Origin: an uncultured Actinomycetes bacterium
GTDB lineage: Bacteria > Actinomycetota > Thermoleophilia > Solirubrobacterales > 70-9
Reading direction: 5' to 3'
DNA: 64,000 bases
Assembly (NCBI GenBank): GCA_946482365.1
Contig: CAMLQY010000010.1
Location: 1 to 64,000 of the forward strand
The notes beneath the pieces were generated by a model. That model was not told the origin of the DNA, searched no databases, and was given only the letters and a program-made list of their open reading frames with translations. This document shows, in pieces, positions 53,249 through 61,218 of the stretch (the stretch's first letter is position 1; each line of letters begins with the position of its first letter). The translations under genes and the position numbers were made by a program.

Positions 53249-54283
53249 GTGAGGACGCGCGTGGTGCTCGCCCAGCGGCTCGCCGCCCAGGGCCTCTCCG
53301 GCAGGCCGGAGCGGGATCCGGTTGCGGTGGCGCGACGGCTGCTCGCGATTCAGGGCCAGGACCCGCGGGGGGCCCGCCTCGCCGTCCGGGCGCGAAGCGA
53401 GGGCCTCGGCGCCGCAGACGTGGACCGGGCGCTGAGCGAGGAGCGCTCGCTGCTGATCACCTGGCTCAACCGCGGGACGCTGCACCTGGTCCGCAGCGAG
53501 GACTATCCGTGGCTGCAGATGCTGACCACGCCGCCCTTGCTCACCTCGTGCAGCCGGCGTCTCCGCCAGGAGGGGGTCGCACCCGAGCTCGGCGAGCGTG
53601 CCATGGCGACGATCGAGCGCGCCCTCGCCGACGAGGGGCCGCTGACCCGGCTGCAGTTGCGCGAGCGCCTCGACTCCGCCGGCGTGCCGACGCAAGGGCA
53701 GGCCCTGATCCACCTCCTCTTCCTCGCGGCGGTGCGCGGGGCCATCGTGCGTGGCCCGATGGTCGGCAAGGACCACGCCTACGCGCTCGTCCGCGACTGG
53801 CTCGGGCCGGCGAAGCCGGTCGACCGCGACGTCGCTCTAGCCGAGCTGGCACGCCGCTACTTGATCGGCCATGCCCCCGCCGACGACCGCGACCTCGCCA
53901 AGTGGGCCGGCCTGCCCCTGCGGGACGCCCGTGCCGGCCTCGCCGCGATCGCCAGGGAGCTGGTCGAGCGCGAGGACGGCCTCGTCCACCTCGCCGCCGG
54001 TCCGCCGCGGGCCGAGGTGCCCGGACCGCGCCTGATCGGCGCCTACGACCCCGTCCTGCTCGGCTGGACCTCGCGCGAGGAGATCATCGGTCCCCACAAC
54101 CACCTGGTCACCAGCAACGGCCTCTTCCGACCGTTCGCCATGGTCGACGGCCGTGCCGTGGCCACCTGGAGGCTAAACCGCGGCAAGGTGACGACCGAGC
54201 CCCTCGGGCGGATCTCGAAGGCGGCGACTGCCGCTCTTGCCGTCGACGCGTCGGATGTGGAACGGTTCATGGGAAGCGCATGA
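53249..54283 (+). CDS. Winged-helix HTH_42 protein, AlkZ/YcaQ-like DNA glycosylase family
   Basis: A 344-residue protein of the HTH_42 (AlkZ-like) superfamily made of tandem winged helices. The N-terminal catalytic-type motif is AIQGQDPRG with Gln35-x-Gln37, the pair used by AlkZ-type glycosylases to excise bulky or crosslinked bases (YcaQ has Gln-x-Asp). SWLNRGTLHLV-like sequence (ITWLNRGTLHLVRSED) and the C-terminal IGAYDPVLLGWTSREEIIGPH match the family. It may protect against alkylating toxins. The GTG start is not preceded by a good SD or -10 box, so the first residues are uncertain. Confidence 0.82.
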   Translation: MRTRVVLAQRLAAQGLSGRPERDPVAVARRLLAIQGQDPRGARLAVRARSEGLGAADVDRALSEERSLLITWLNRGTLHLVRSEDYPWLQMLTTPPLLTSCSRRLRQEGVAPELGERAMATIERALADEGPLTRLQLRERLDSAGVPTQGQALIHLLFLAAVRGAIVRGPMVGKDHAYALVRDWLGPAKPVDRDVALAELARRYLIGHAPADDRDLAKWAGLPLRDARAGLAAIARELVEREDGLVHLAAGPPRAEVPGPRLIGAYDPVLLGWTSREEIIGPHNHLVTSNGLFRPFAMVDGRAVATWRLNRGKVTTEPLGRISKAATAALAVDASDVERFMGSA

Positions 54284-54304
54284 GCAACCGGAGAAGGAGA
54301 TGAC

Positions 54305-54676
54305 ATGGGACAGCCAGTGGTCCACTTCGAGGTCGTCGGGCGCGACGGTGAGAAGCTGCAGCGCTATTACGCCGAGCTCTTCGACTGGGACGTCAACGCC
54401 GACAACGAGATGAGGTACGGCCTCGTCGACCGCGAGGCAAACACCAACGCCGAGGGCATCGGCCTCGGCGGCGGCATCGGCCAGGGCCCCGAGGGCTACG
54501 GCGGCCACGTCACCTTCTACGTCGAAGTCCCCAGCGTCGAGGAGGCCCTGAGCAAGGCCGAGTCCCTCGGCGGCACCCGGGTGATGGGCCCCGAGACGAT
54601 CATGGGCCGCATGGTCCTCGGCCAGCTCGCCGACCCCGAGGGCAACGTGATCGGGCTTATCGAGGGGGGCGCTTAG
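54305..54676 (+). CDS. VOC/glyoxalase-family protein
   Basis: A 123-residue protein of the vicinal-oxygen-chelate fold. The first half-motif is VVHFEVVGRDGEKLQRYYAELFDWDV, the second GGHVTFYVEVPSVEEALSKAESLGGTRVMGPETIM, ending with LADPEGNVIGLIEG. Metal ligands His7, His67 and the final Glu fit the pattern, but the enzymatic reaction is unknown. The ATG has GAAGGAGAT directly upstream, a good Shine-Dalgarno, and follows the glycosylase-like gene by 21 bases. Its stop overlaps the end of convergent glyS. Confidence 0.85.
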   Translation: MGQPVVHFEVVGRDGEKLQRYYAELFDWDVNADNEMRYGLVDREANTNAEGIGLGGGIGQGPEGYGGHVTFYVEVPSVEEALSKAESLGGTRVMGPETIMGRMVLGQLADPEGNVIGLIEGGA

Positions 54677-56067
54677 TCGCCGAGCTTCGGGCTCTGCCAG
54701 GGCTGGGCGAGGCGGGCGGCGAGGTTGTCGGCGAGCTCGCCGATCGGGACGCGGGTCTGCTCCAGCGAGTCGCGGTCGCGGAGCGTCACGGTGTCGTCTT
54801 CCATCGTCTGGTGGTCGACGGTGATGCCCCAGGGGGTGCCGATCTCGTCCTGGCGGCGGTAGCGCTTGCCGATCGAGCCGCCCTCGTCGAACTCGGCGGG
54901 CATGCGGGTCCTCAGCTCGGCGAAGATCTCGCGGGCTTTCTCGGGCATGCCCTCCTTGGAGACGAGGGGGAGGACAGCGACCTTGACCGGTGCCAGGCGG
55001 GGGTGCAGGCGCAGGACCGTGCGCTGGCGGCCCTCGACTTCCTCGACGTCGTAGGAGTCGACCAGGAAGGCGAGCGTGGCGCGGTCAGCGCCGGCTGCGG
55101 GCTCGATCACGTGTGGCACGTAGCGCTCTTTGGTCTGCTGGTCGAAGTACTCGAGCTTCTCGCCGCTGAACTCGGCGTGCTGGGTGAGGTCGAAGTCGCC
55201 GCGGTTGGCGACCCCCTCCAGCTCCGACCAGCCGATCGGGAAGAGGTACTCGACGTCGCTGGTGCCCGAGGAGTAGTGGGAGAGCTCGTCGGCGTCGTGG
55301 GGGCGGACGCGGAGGAGCTCGGGACGGATGCCGAGCTCGACGTACCAGCGCTCGCGCTCGGAGATCCAGGTCCGGTACCACTGCTCCGCCTCGGCCGGGG
55401 GCACGAAGAACTCCATCTCCATCTGCTCGAACTCCCGCGTGCGGAAGATGAAGTTGCCCGGGGTGATCTCGTTGCGGAAGGACTTGCCGATCTGGGCGAT
55501 GCCGAAGGGCGGCTTCTTGCGGGCGAAGGCCATCACGTTCTTGAAGTTGATGAAGATGCCCTGCGCCGTCTCCGGCCGCAGGTAGACCTCCGAGCCCTCG
55601 CCCGCCACCGGGCCGACGTGGGTCTCGAACATCAGATTGAACTGACGCGGCTCCGACAGCTCGCCGCCGCACTCGGGACAGCGCAGCTCGGCGCTCGGAT
55701 CGCCGCCCTCGGCCTCGACCGCCTCGCGCAGGTGGTCCTCCCGCCAGCGCTTCTTGCACTTGCCCAGGCACTGGACGAGCGGGTCGGTGAAGCCCGCCAG
55801 GTGACCCGACGCCTCCCAGACGCGAGGGTGCTGGAGGATCGCCGAGTCGAGGGCGACGATGTCGTCGCGCTCCTGCAACATCGCCCGCCACCACTCGGCC
55901 TTGACGTTGTTCTTCAGCAGCACCCCGTAGTGGCCGTAGTCGTAGGTCGAGCCGAGCCCGCCGTAGATCTCCGAGGAGGGGAAGACGAAGCCGCGCCGCT
56001 TGCAGAGGGCGACGATCTCGTCCATCGAGACCCCGGTCGGCGGTGCTCCCTCCTCGGCGGCTTTCAT
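54673..56067 (-). CDS. glyS: Glycyl-tRNA synthetase, homodimeric (alpha2) type
   Basis: Class II aminoacyl-tRNA synthetase charging tRNA-Gly; 464 residues. Motif 1 region YGGLGSTYDYGHYGVLLKNN, zinc-binding pairs CLGKCKK and CPECGG in the insertion, motif 2 FRNEITPGNFIFRTREFEQMEMEFF and motif 3 near GTPWGITVDHQT are intact. The C-terminal anticodon-binding domain follows (KVAVLPLVSKEGMPEKAREIF). It is the eukaryote/archaeal-like form rather than the alpha2-beta2 type. ATG 56067 is placed by a TACGGT box (56075-56080) 7 nt upstream; MDEIVALCKRR at 56025 is an alternative. It is divergent from the FmdB-type gene with a 37-bp gap. Confidence 0.95.
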   Translation of the reverse strand: MKAAEEGAPPTGVSMDEIVALCKRRGFVFPSSEIYGGLGSTYDYGHYGVLLKNNVKAEWWRAMLQERDDIVALDSAILQHPRVWEASGHLAGFTDPLVQCLGKCKKRWREDHLREAVEAEGGDPSAELRCPECGGELSEPRQFNLMFETHVGPVAGEGSEVYLRPETAQGIFINFKNVMAFARKKPPFGIAQIGKSFRNEITPGNFIFRTREFEQMEMEFFVPPAEAEQWYRTWISERERWYVELGIRPELLRVRPHDADELSHYSSGTSDVEYLFPIGWSELEGVANRGDFDLTQHAEFSGEKLEYFDQQTKERYVPHVIEPAAGADRATLAFLVDSYDVEEVEGRQRTVLRLHPRLAPVKVAVLPLVSKEGMPEKAREIFAELRTRMPAEFDEGGSIGKRYRRQDEIGTPWGITVDHQTMEDDTVTLRDRDSLEQTRVPIGELADNLAARLAQPWQSPKLGD

Positions 56068-56074
56068 GGCCGGA

Positions 56075-56080
56075 ACCGTA
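56075..56080 (-). promoter_or_regulatory. -10 box TACGGT of glyS
   Basis: Minus-strand TANNNT box ending 7 nt before ATG 56067. Confidence 0.45.
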
Positions 56081-56104
56081 TCGGCTGCGATAATCCCGCA
56101 TCCC

Positions 56105-56407
56105 GTGCCCATCTACGAGTACAAGTGCGAGAAAGGCCACGTCTTCGACGTGATCCAGCGGATGAGCGACGAGGCGCTCAGCAAGTGCCAGGAGTGCGGC
56201 GCCCCCGCGGAACGCGTCCTGCACCCCGTCGCCGTCCACTTCAAGGGCTCCGGCTTCTACAACACCGACTACGGCAAGAAGAAGAAGGGCGGGGCCAACG
56301 GCGCTTCCGGTGAGGGTTCCGGCGACTCGAAGCCCTCCGAGTCGAAGTCGGGCGAGTCGAAGTCCTCCGCCGACTCCAAGCCCAAGGCGACCGCCACCAG
56401 CGAGTGA
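56105..56407 (+). CDS. FmdB-family zinc-ribbon protein
   Basis: A 100-residue protein with the FmdB putative regulatory zinc ribbon at the N-terminus: VPIYEYKCEKGHVFD and KCQECGAPAERVLHPV provide Cys/His ligands, followed by the family end HFKGSGFYNTDYGKKKK. The remaining 40 residues are a low-complexity Ser/Lys/Glu tail. Function in bacteria is unknown. The GTG start is divergent from glyS. The TGA stop coincides with the first three bases of repeat R2 copy 3, so the element was inserted or conserved exactly at the gene end. Confidence 0.87.
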   Translation: MPIYEYKCEKGHVFDVIQRMSDEALSKCQECGAPAERVLHPVAVHFKGSGFYNTDYGKKKKGGANGASGEGSGDSKPSESKSGESKSSADSKPKATATSE

Positions 56408-56442
56408 ACTATTGACCCACCTATAGGGTGGTCAATCGTTCA
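56405..56442. repeat. R2 palindromic repeat, copy 3
   Basis: 38 bp, 35 identical to copy 1 at 8427. Starts with the TGA stop of the FmdB-type gene and includes a GTG that would otherwise be read as an early start of the next gene. Confidence 0.82.
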
Positions 56443-56463
56443 GTCGACGTTCGCGGAGGCGAG

Positions 56464-57471
56464 ATGGGAGCGGAGAGGACGCTGCACGGGGAGCCGGCGC
56501 GGTTCGAGCGCGGCTTCCGGCGAGTCGGCGAGGGAACCTGGGCCTGGCTGCAGCCCAACGGGGGCCTCGGCGAGTCGAACGCCGGGCTGGTCGTCTCCGG
56601 CGAGCACGCCCTGCTGGTCGACACCCTCTGGGACCTGACGCTGACGAGGCGGATGCTCGCGGAGGCGCGCGGTCTGGTCGACGCGACGCCCGAGACCGTC
56701 GTCAACACCCACTCCGACGGCGACCACGTCTGGGGCAACCAGCTGCTCGCGGGAGGGCGGATCATCTCGACCGCGACCGCGAAGGAGCTGATGACCCTCG
56801 ACACGCCGCGGGACCTGCGCCGCCTCGAGCGCCTCGGACGGGTGCTGCGGCCACTGGGCCGGGAGATGGCGCCCTTCGACTGGAGCGAGGTCGAGCTGAC
56901 CCTGCCGAGCGAGACGTTCGACGGTGAGCTGACGGTCGCGGTCGGCGACCGCGAGGTGGAGCTGATCGAGGTCGGCCCGGCCCACACGGCGGGAGACGCG
57001 GTGGCCTGGGTGCCCGACGTCGCGGTCTGCTTCGCCGCCGACATCCTCTTCATCGGCTGCACGCCGATCACCTGGGCGGGACCGATCGCCGGCTGGCTGG
57101 CGGCGATCGAGCGCATCTCCTCGCTGGGCGCGGCGACGTTCGTCCCCGGCCACGGCCCGGTCTGCGACCAGGCGGCGGTCGACCTGTTGCGCGAGTACCT
57201 CGAGTGGGCGCAGGTGGAGGGCGGCAGCCGGCTCGATCGCGGCATCGCCCCGGCGAAGGCGGCCCGCGAGATGCTCTTCAGCCGCGAGTTCGAGTCGCTT
57301 CCATGGGCGGGCTGGGACGACCCGGCCCGCCTCGTCATCACCCTCAGCACCGAGCGCTTCCGTCGCGAAGGCGGTGAGGGCCACCTCGGCGGTGCCGGCC
57401 GGACGAGGGCGATCCTGCAGATGCAGCGGCTCGAAGCCGGGCTCGAGCGGCGGAGGGGAGGCGGGCGATGA
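56464..57471 (+). CDS. Metallo-beta-lactamase-fold hydrolase
   Basis: A 335-residue hydrolase. The first metal motif is VVNTHSDGDHVWGN, the HxDGDH variant of HxHxDH used by a subgroup of actinobacterial MBL enzymes; later ligands are in VGPAHTAGDAVAW and VPGHGPVCD. Reaction unknown; relatives include lactonases and alkylsulfatase-like enzymes. ATG 56464 is selected, with GGAGGCG directly before it, because the frame's GTG 56428 is inside repeat R2. The stop overlaps the start of the AhpD-like gene (ATGA), so the two are coupled and may act in one detoxification step. Confidence 0.85.
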   Translation: MGAERTLHGEPARFERGFRRVGEGTWAWLQPNGGLGESNAGLVVSGEHALLVDTLWDLTLTRRMLAEARGLVDATPETVVNTHSDGDHVWGNQLLAGGRIISTATAKELMTLDTPRDLRRLERLGRVLRPLGREMAPFDWSEVELTLPSETFDGELTVAVGDREVELIEVGPAHTAGDAVAWVPDVAVCFAADILFIGCTPITWAGPIAGWLAAIERISSLGAATFVPGHGPVCDQAAVDLLREYLEWAQVEGGSRLDRGIAPAKAAREMLFSREFESLPWAGWDDPARLVITLSTERFRREGGEGHLGGAGRTRAILQMQRLEAGLERRRGGGR

Positions 57472-58055
57472 GCGACCGGGACGATCCCGCCGCACCGCGT
57501 TGGCACGAGCTGCCCGATCGCACTGAGGACCCGAGGATCCGTCGCTCCCCCCTGCACCGCGGCCTGATCGCGCTTGCGAGGCGCCTCACCCGCGGGCGCA
57601 GCTACCAGTTCATGCGCGTGGTCTCGATCGACCGGCGGCTGTTCCGGCCCTTCCTCGCCTTCAACATGCGGCTGATGCCGCTCGGCAAGCTCGACCGGCG
57701 CGACACCGAGGCGCTGATCCTGCGCACGGCGTGGCTCTGCGGCTCCCTGTACGAGTGGACCCAGCACGAGGCGATCGGCCGCCGCGCCGGCCTCTCCGCG
57801 GAGCAGATCGAGGCGATCGGCGCCGACCCGGGCAGTGAGATCCTCCCCGAACAGACGCGCCTGCTCCTGCCGATCGTCCCCGAGCTGCTCGAGAGCCACG
57901 CCCTGAGCGAGCCGACCTACGAATCTCTTGCGCAGCGCTTCCAGCCGTCCGAGATCCTCGAGGCGGTGATGCTGGTAGGCAACTACGCGATGCTCGCCGG
58001 CGCGCTCAACACGTTCGGCGTGCCGCTGGAGCGGGCGTGGGGGGAAGCGGAGTAA
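57468..58055 (+). CDS. Carboxymuconolactone decarboxylase/AhpD-like protein
   Basis: A 195-residue all-helical protein. The CMD-family core is SLYEWTQHEAIGRRAGLSAEQIEAI, with the Cys upstream (LCGSLYEWTQH) and His of the AhpD-type motif, although the usual CxxC thiol pair is not present. The C-terminal helices include FQPSEILEAVMLVGNYAMLAGALN. It may be a peroxidase-like or decarboxylase-like enzyme or a binding protein. ATG 57468 overlaps the MBL gene stop. The CMD signature Glu-x-x-x-His is present, so some catalytic role is possible. Confidence 0.83.
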   Translation: MSDRDDPAAPRWHELPDRTEDPRIRRSPLHRGLIALARRLTRGRSYQFMRVVSIDRRLFRPFLAFNMRLMPLGKLDRRDTEALILRTAWLCGSLYEWTQHEAIGRRAGLSAEQIEAIGADPGSEILPEQTRLLLPIVPELLESHALSEPTYESLAQRFQPSEILEAVMLVGNYAMLAGALNTFGVPLERAWGEAE

Positions 58056-58074
58056 GTCGTTTGGCTGGCGGTCC

Positions 58075-59316
58075 CTACCCACCTAGCAGCCGGTTCACGG
58101 CCTGCTGCCGGGTGGTGTTCGGCACTTCGGTGCTTCCTTCGGGGCCTTCGCCGCAGCCCGAGTTGGCGCCGGCGCAGAGCACGTCGGTGGGGGCGCTGCC
58201 GCCGATCGCGGCGGCTAGGACCAGCTGGGGCATCGTCAAGAAGCCCATGTCGCTGACGAAGGCCTTGGGCGCGTCCCAGCCGATGATCGGGCCCTTGACG
58301 AAGTTGTAGGGGATGCGCAGGGGGTCGGTCAGCCGTCCCTTGATCCCGTTGATCACCTCCTGCTGCGCCTGCTGGCGGTCGTAGTCGTCATAGCCGAAGG
58401 AGTAGTAGCTCTTGCCCGGCCCCGGGCATTCGCTCACCTTGCGCACACGCGCGTAGGCGAGCGCCTTTTCGCCGCCCAGCGTGCTCTCGCCCTTGGGCAG
58501 GCGCAGGCTCACTCCCCCCTGGCCGCCGCCGGCGCCGCCCGAGATGTCGGCACAGAGCTTGTGCTCGAGGTTCACCTCGACCCCGCCGACCGCGTCGATC
58601 AGGTCTTCGAAGCCGGTGAAGTCGACGATCGCGACGTGGTCGACCTCGAGGTCGAGGAAGCCCTCCACCGCTTCGATCTGGGCTGCGGCGCCGCCGTACG
58701 CGTACGCCGCGTTGATCCTCTGCGGGCTCTGGCCGGGGATCTCGGCGTAGGCGTCGCGCGGGATCGAGAGCTTGCGGAAGGCACCGCCGCCGGCGCGGAT
58801 CAACATCAGCGTGTCGGCGCGGAATTCGCCGACCGAGCAGGGGTCGTGTGGCGCGTCCCCGTGCGCCTGCTGCTCGAAGCACTCCTCCGAGGGCGCCGCC
58901 CCCGGCTCCTTGGTGTCGGGCGGGCGGGCGTCGGTGCCGATCACCAGGATCGTCTGCGCGCTCGGCAGCAGCATCGGGTTGCCGTGCAGGACGTCCTTCG
59001 CTTCGCCGGAGAGCTTGAAGGACTGCAGCTGAGCGGAGACGGCGAAGGCGAGGAAGCTGAGCAGGATCCAGCCAAGCGCCGCCAGCCCGACCCACTCGAG
59101 GACGCGCTTGCCCGTCCAGCGGCGTGCGGGCCCGGGAAGACCGGGCTCCTCAGGGCGGTCGCGCTTCCTGCGCCACGGCTTCGGCGCATGCGGCGTCCGC
59201 TCTCTGAGGCCGGAGAGGTCTGGGGACCGCAGCCTCGACAGAAGGCCTTTCCGGGACCGGTAGACCTTGTACTCGGGCGGCCCGGAGGGCTGCTGCTCGC
59301 CATCGGTGGGGGGCAT
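58075..59316 (-). CDS. LytR/CpsA/Psr (LCP)-family cell-wall glycopolymer ligase
   Basis: Membrane-anchored enzyme that attaches undecaprenyl-linked glycopolymers to peptidoglycan. The 413-residue protein has a basic cytoplasmic N-terminus, one transmembrane helix (about 76-98) and an extracytoplasmic LCP domain: ILVIGTDARP, FRADTLMLIR, LSIPRDAYAEIPG, KINAAYAYGG-like QRINAAYAYGG, DFTGFEDLIDAVGGVEVNL, and RVRKVSECPGPGKSYYSFGYDDYDRQQAQQEVI, in which the Asp/Arg residues of the phosphotransferase site are conserved. The C-terminus is short. It is divergent from the ROK kinase gene. Product probably arabinogalactan- or teichoic-acid-like, unknown for this organism. Confidence 0.92.
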   Translation of the reverse strand: MPPTDGEQQPSGPPEYKVYRSRKGLLSRLRSPDLSGLRERTPHAPKPWRRKRDRPEEPGLPGPARRWTGKRVLEWVGLAALGWILLSFLAFAVSAQLQSFKLSGEAKDVLHGNPMLLPSAQTILVIGTDARPPDTKEPGAAPSEECFEQQAHGDAPHDPCSVGEFRADTLMLIRAGGGAFRKLSIPRDAYAEIPGQSPQRINAAYAYGGAAAQIEAVEGFLDLEVDHVAIVDFTGFEDLIDAVGGVEVNLEHKLCADISGGAGGGQGGVSLRLPKGESTLGGEKALAYARVRKVSECPGPGKSYYSFGYDDYDRQQAQQEVINGIKGRLTDPLRIPYNFVKGPIIGWDAPKAFVSDMGFLTMPQLVLAAAIGGSAPTDVLCAGANSGCGEGPEGSTEVPNTTRQQAVNRLLGG

Positions 59317-59380
59317 GAAAGACTGCGCGAATCATGCCGATGCTTGCGGTCGATCGCCTCCAGCCACCCCAGAAGCTCGC

Positions 59381-60352
59381 ATGAGTGCAGGGGAAATCAT
59401 CGGCGTCGACCTGGGCGGCACGAAGATGCTGCTGGGCGTCCTCGACGCTGACTCCAAGGTGCTCTGGGAGAGCCGCGAGGCGTCGACCGGGCAGACCGAG
59501 GACGAGCTGGTCGACCTGCTCGTGCGCGAGGTGAACGAGGCGCGCGCGGCCCGTCCCGGCGTCGCCGCGGTCGGCCTCGGCATCCCGGCCACGATCGACC
59601 ACGGCAAGGGCATCGCGATCTCCGCCGTCAACCTGCCGCTCGACGACGTGCCGATCCGCGATCTCATCGCCGAGCGGACCGGCCTGCCGGTCTTCGTCGA
59701 CAACGACGCCAACGTCGCAGCTCTCGCCGAGCACCTCTACGGCGCGGCGAAGGGCGCCGAGAACGCGGTGATGCTGACGATCGGCACCGGGATCGGGGGC
59801 GGGCTGATCGTCGGCGGCGAGGTCTACCGCGGCTCGATCGGCGCCGGCGCCGAGCTCGGCCACACGGTCATCGACATGGACGGCCCCCCCTGCCAGGGCA
59901 ACTGCCCGGGGCGGGGCTGCGTGGAGACGTTCGCCTCGGGCACGGCGCTCGGCCGCGAAGGGCTGGCGGCCGCCGAACGCGAGCCCGACTCGGTCCTCGG
60001 CAGGATGCTCGCGGACGGCGAGCCCGTCGACGGCAAGGCGGTGACCGAGGCGGCGCTGGGCGGAGACCCGACCGCCCGCGCCGTCTTCCACCTCGTCGGG
60101 CGGAGGCTCGGCGTCGCCCTGACCAGCTTCGCCAACGTCTTCGAGCCCGAGGCGATCGTGATCGGCGGCGGCGTGATCGCGGCCGGCGACCTGCTGCTCG
60201 ACCCCGCGCGGCGCGAGCTGGAAGCGCGGGCGCTGCCGCCGATGAACCGCACGCCAGTCCTCGCCGCGGAGCTGGGTAGCGACGCCGGCATGATCGGCGC
60301 CGCGGCGATGGCGCGGATCGAGCTCGCGGAGCCCGCAGGGGGCGGGAGCTGA
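59381..60352 (+). CDS. ROK-family sugar kinase (glucokinase-like)
   Basis: A 323-residue ROK kinase. ATP motif IIGVDLGGTKMLLGVLD, catalytic Asp in VFVDNDANVAALAE, TIGTGIGGGLIVGG, the zinc motif CQGNCPGRGCVETFASG (CxGxCxGRGC) and IVIGGGVI are all present. This layout is that of bacterial polyphosphate/ATP glucokinases and other ROK sugar kinases; actual sugar is inferred as glucose. ATG 59381 is the first in-frame start after the divergent LCP promoter region. Its TGA overlaps the rsmI ATG (TGATG), so rsmI is coupled to it. Confidence 0.93.
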   Translation: MSAGEIIGVDLGGTKMLLGVLDADSKVLWESREASTGQTEDELVDLLVREVNEARAARPGVAAVGLGIPATIDHGKGIAISAVNLPLDDVPIRDLIAERTGLPVFVDNDANVAALAEHLYGAAKGAENAVMLTIGTGIGGGLIVGGEVYRGSIGAGAELGHTVIDMDGPPCQGNCPGRGCVETFASGTALGREGLAAAEREPDSVLGRMLADGEPVDGKAVTEAALGGDPTARAVFHLVGRRLGVALTSFANVFEPEAIVIGGGVIAAGDLLLDPARRELEARALPPMNRTPVLAAELGSDAGMIGAAAMARIELAEPAGGGS

Positions 60353-61179
60353 TGCCCGGCCACCTGATCGTCTGCCCGACCCCGATCGGCAACCTCGACG
60401 ACGTCACGCCCCGCGTCCGCGACGCCCTCGTCAGCGCCGACTGGATCGCCTGCGAGGACACCCGCCGCACCGGCGGCCTGCTCGACAAGCTCGGCATCCG
60501 CCCGGCGCCGCCGCTCGTCTCCAACCACGAGGGCAACGAAGCCGCCCGCGCGACCGAGCTGGCGCAGCGGATCGAGCGCGGCGACACTGTCGTCCTCGTC
60601 TCCGACGCCGGCATGCCGGCGATCTCCGACCCCGGCTTCCGGCTGATCCGGCGCTGCATCGAACGCGCCCTCGACGTGACCGTGCTGCCCGGGCCCTCGG
60701 TGGTCCCGGTCGCCCTCGTCGCCTCCGGCCTGCCGACCGACCGCTGGCGCTTCGAGGGCTTCCTGCCCAAGCGCTCCGGCGAGATGGAGCGGGTGCTGCG
60801 CTCGGCCGAGACCGTGGTCGCCTTCGAGTCGCCGCGGCGGGTGGGGGAGTCGCTGGCGGCGCTGGCGGCGATCGCGCCCGACCGACCCGCCGCCGTCTGC
60901 CGGGAGATGACCAAGATGCACGAGGAGGTCGCCCGCGGCTCGCTGGCGGAACTGGCCCGCCGCTTCCGCGGCGACGTCAAGGGGGAGATCGTGCTGGTGA
61001 TCGGGCCGGCCGCCGCCGAGGACCACGACCGCGACGTCGGCTTCGCCGTCGACGCCCTGCGCCACCTGGTCCAGTCGGGGGCCAGGCCGCGCGCCGCCGC
61101 CAGCGTCGTCGCCGCCCTCACCGGCACCCGCGCCAACGACCTCTATCGCGCTTTGACGGGTCGCGAGCCCCGCCAGTGA
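60352..61179 (+). CDS. rsmI: 16S rRNA (cytidine(1402)-2'-O)-methyltransferase
   Basis: Tetrapyrrole-methylase-fold enzyme that 2'-O-methylates C1402 of 16S rRNA in the decoding centre. The 275-residue product shows LIVCPTPIGNLDDVTPRV, ACEDTRRTGGLLDKLGI, SNHEGNEA, LVSDAGMPAISDPGFRL, TVLPGPSVVPVALVASGLPTDRWRFEGFLP and FESPRR, the full family series. Length is typical. It starts by TGATG overlap with the ROK kinase and is followed by metG after a 39-base gap with its own -10 box. Confidence 0.96.
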   Translation: MPGHLIVCPTPIGNLDDVTPRVRDALVSADWIACEDTRRTGGLLDKLGIRPAPPLVSNHEGNEAARATELAQRIERGDTVVLVSDAGMPAISDPGFRLIRRCIERALDVTVLPGPSVVPVALVASGLPTDRWRFEGFLPKRSGEMERVLRSAETVVAFESPRRVGESLAALAAIAPDRPAAVCREMTKMHEEVARGSLAELARRFRGDVKGEIVLVIGPAAAEDHDRDVGFAVDALRHLVQSGARPRAAASVVAALTGTRANDLYRALTGREPRQ

Positions 61180-61202
61180 GCGCGCACACCGGGTTGCGCG
61201 GA

Positions 61203-61208
61203 TAGCCT
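61203..61208 (+). promoter_or_regulatory. -10 box TAGCCT of metG
   Basis: Ends 10 nt before ATG 61219. Confidence 0.5.
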
Positions 61209-61218
61209 GGCGGGACCG

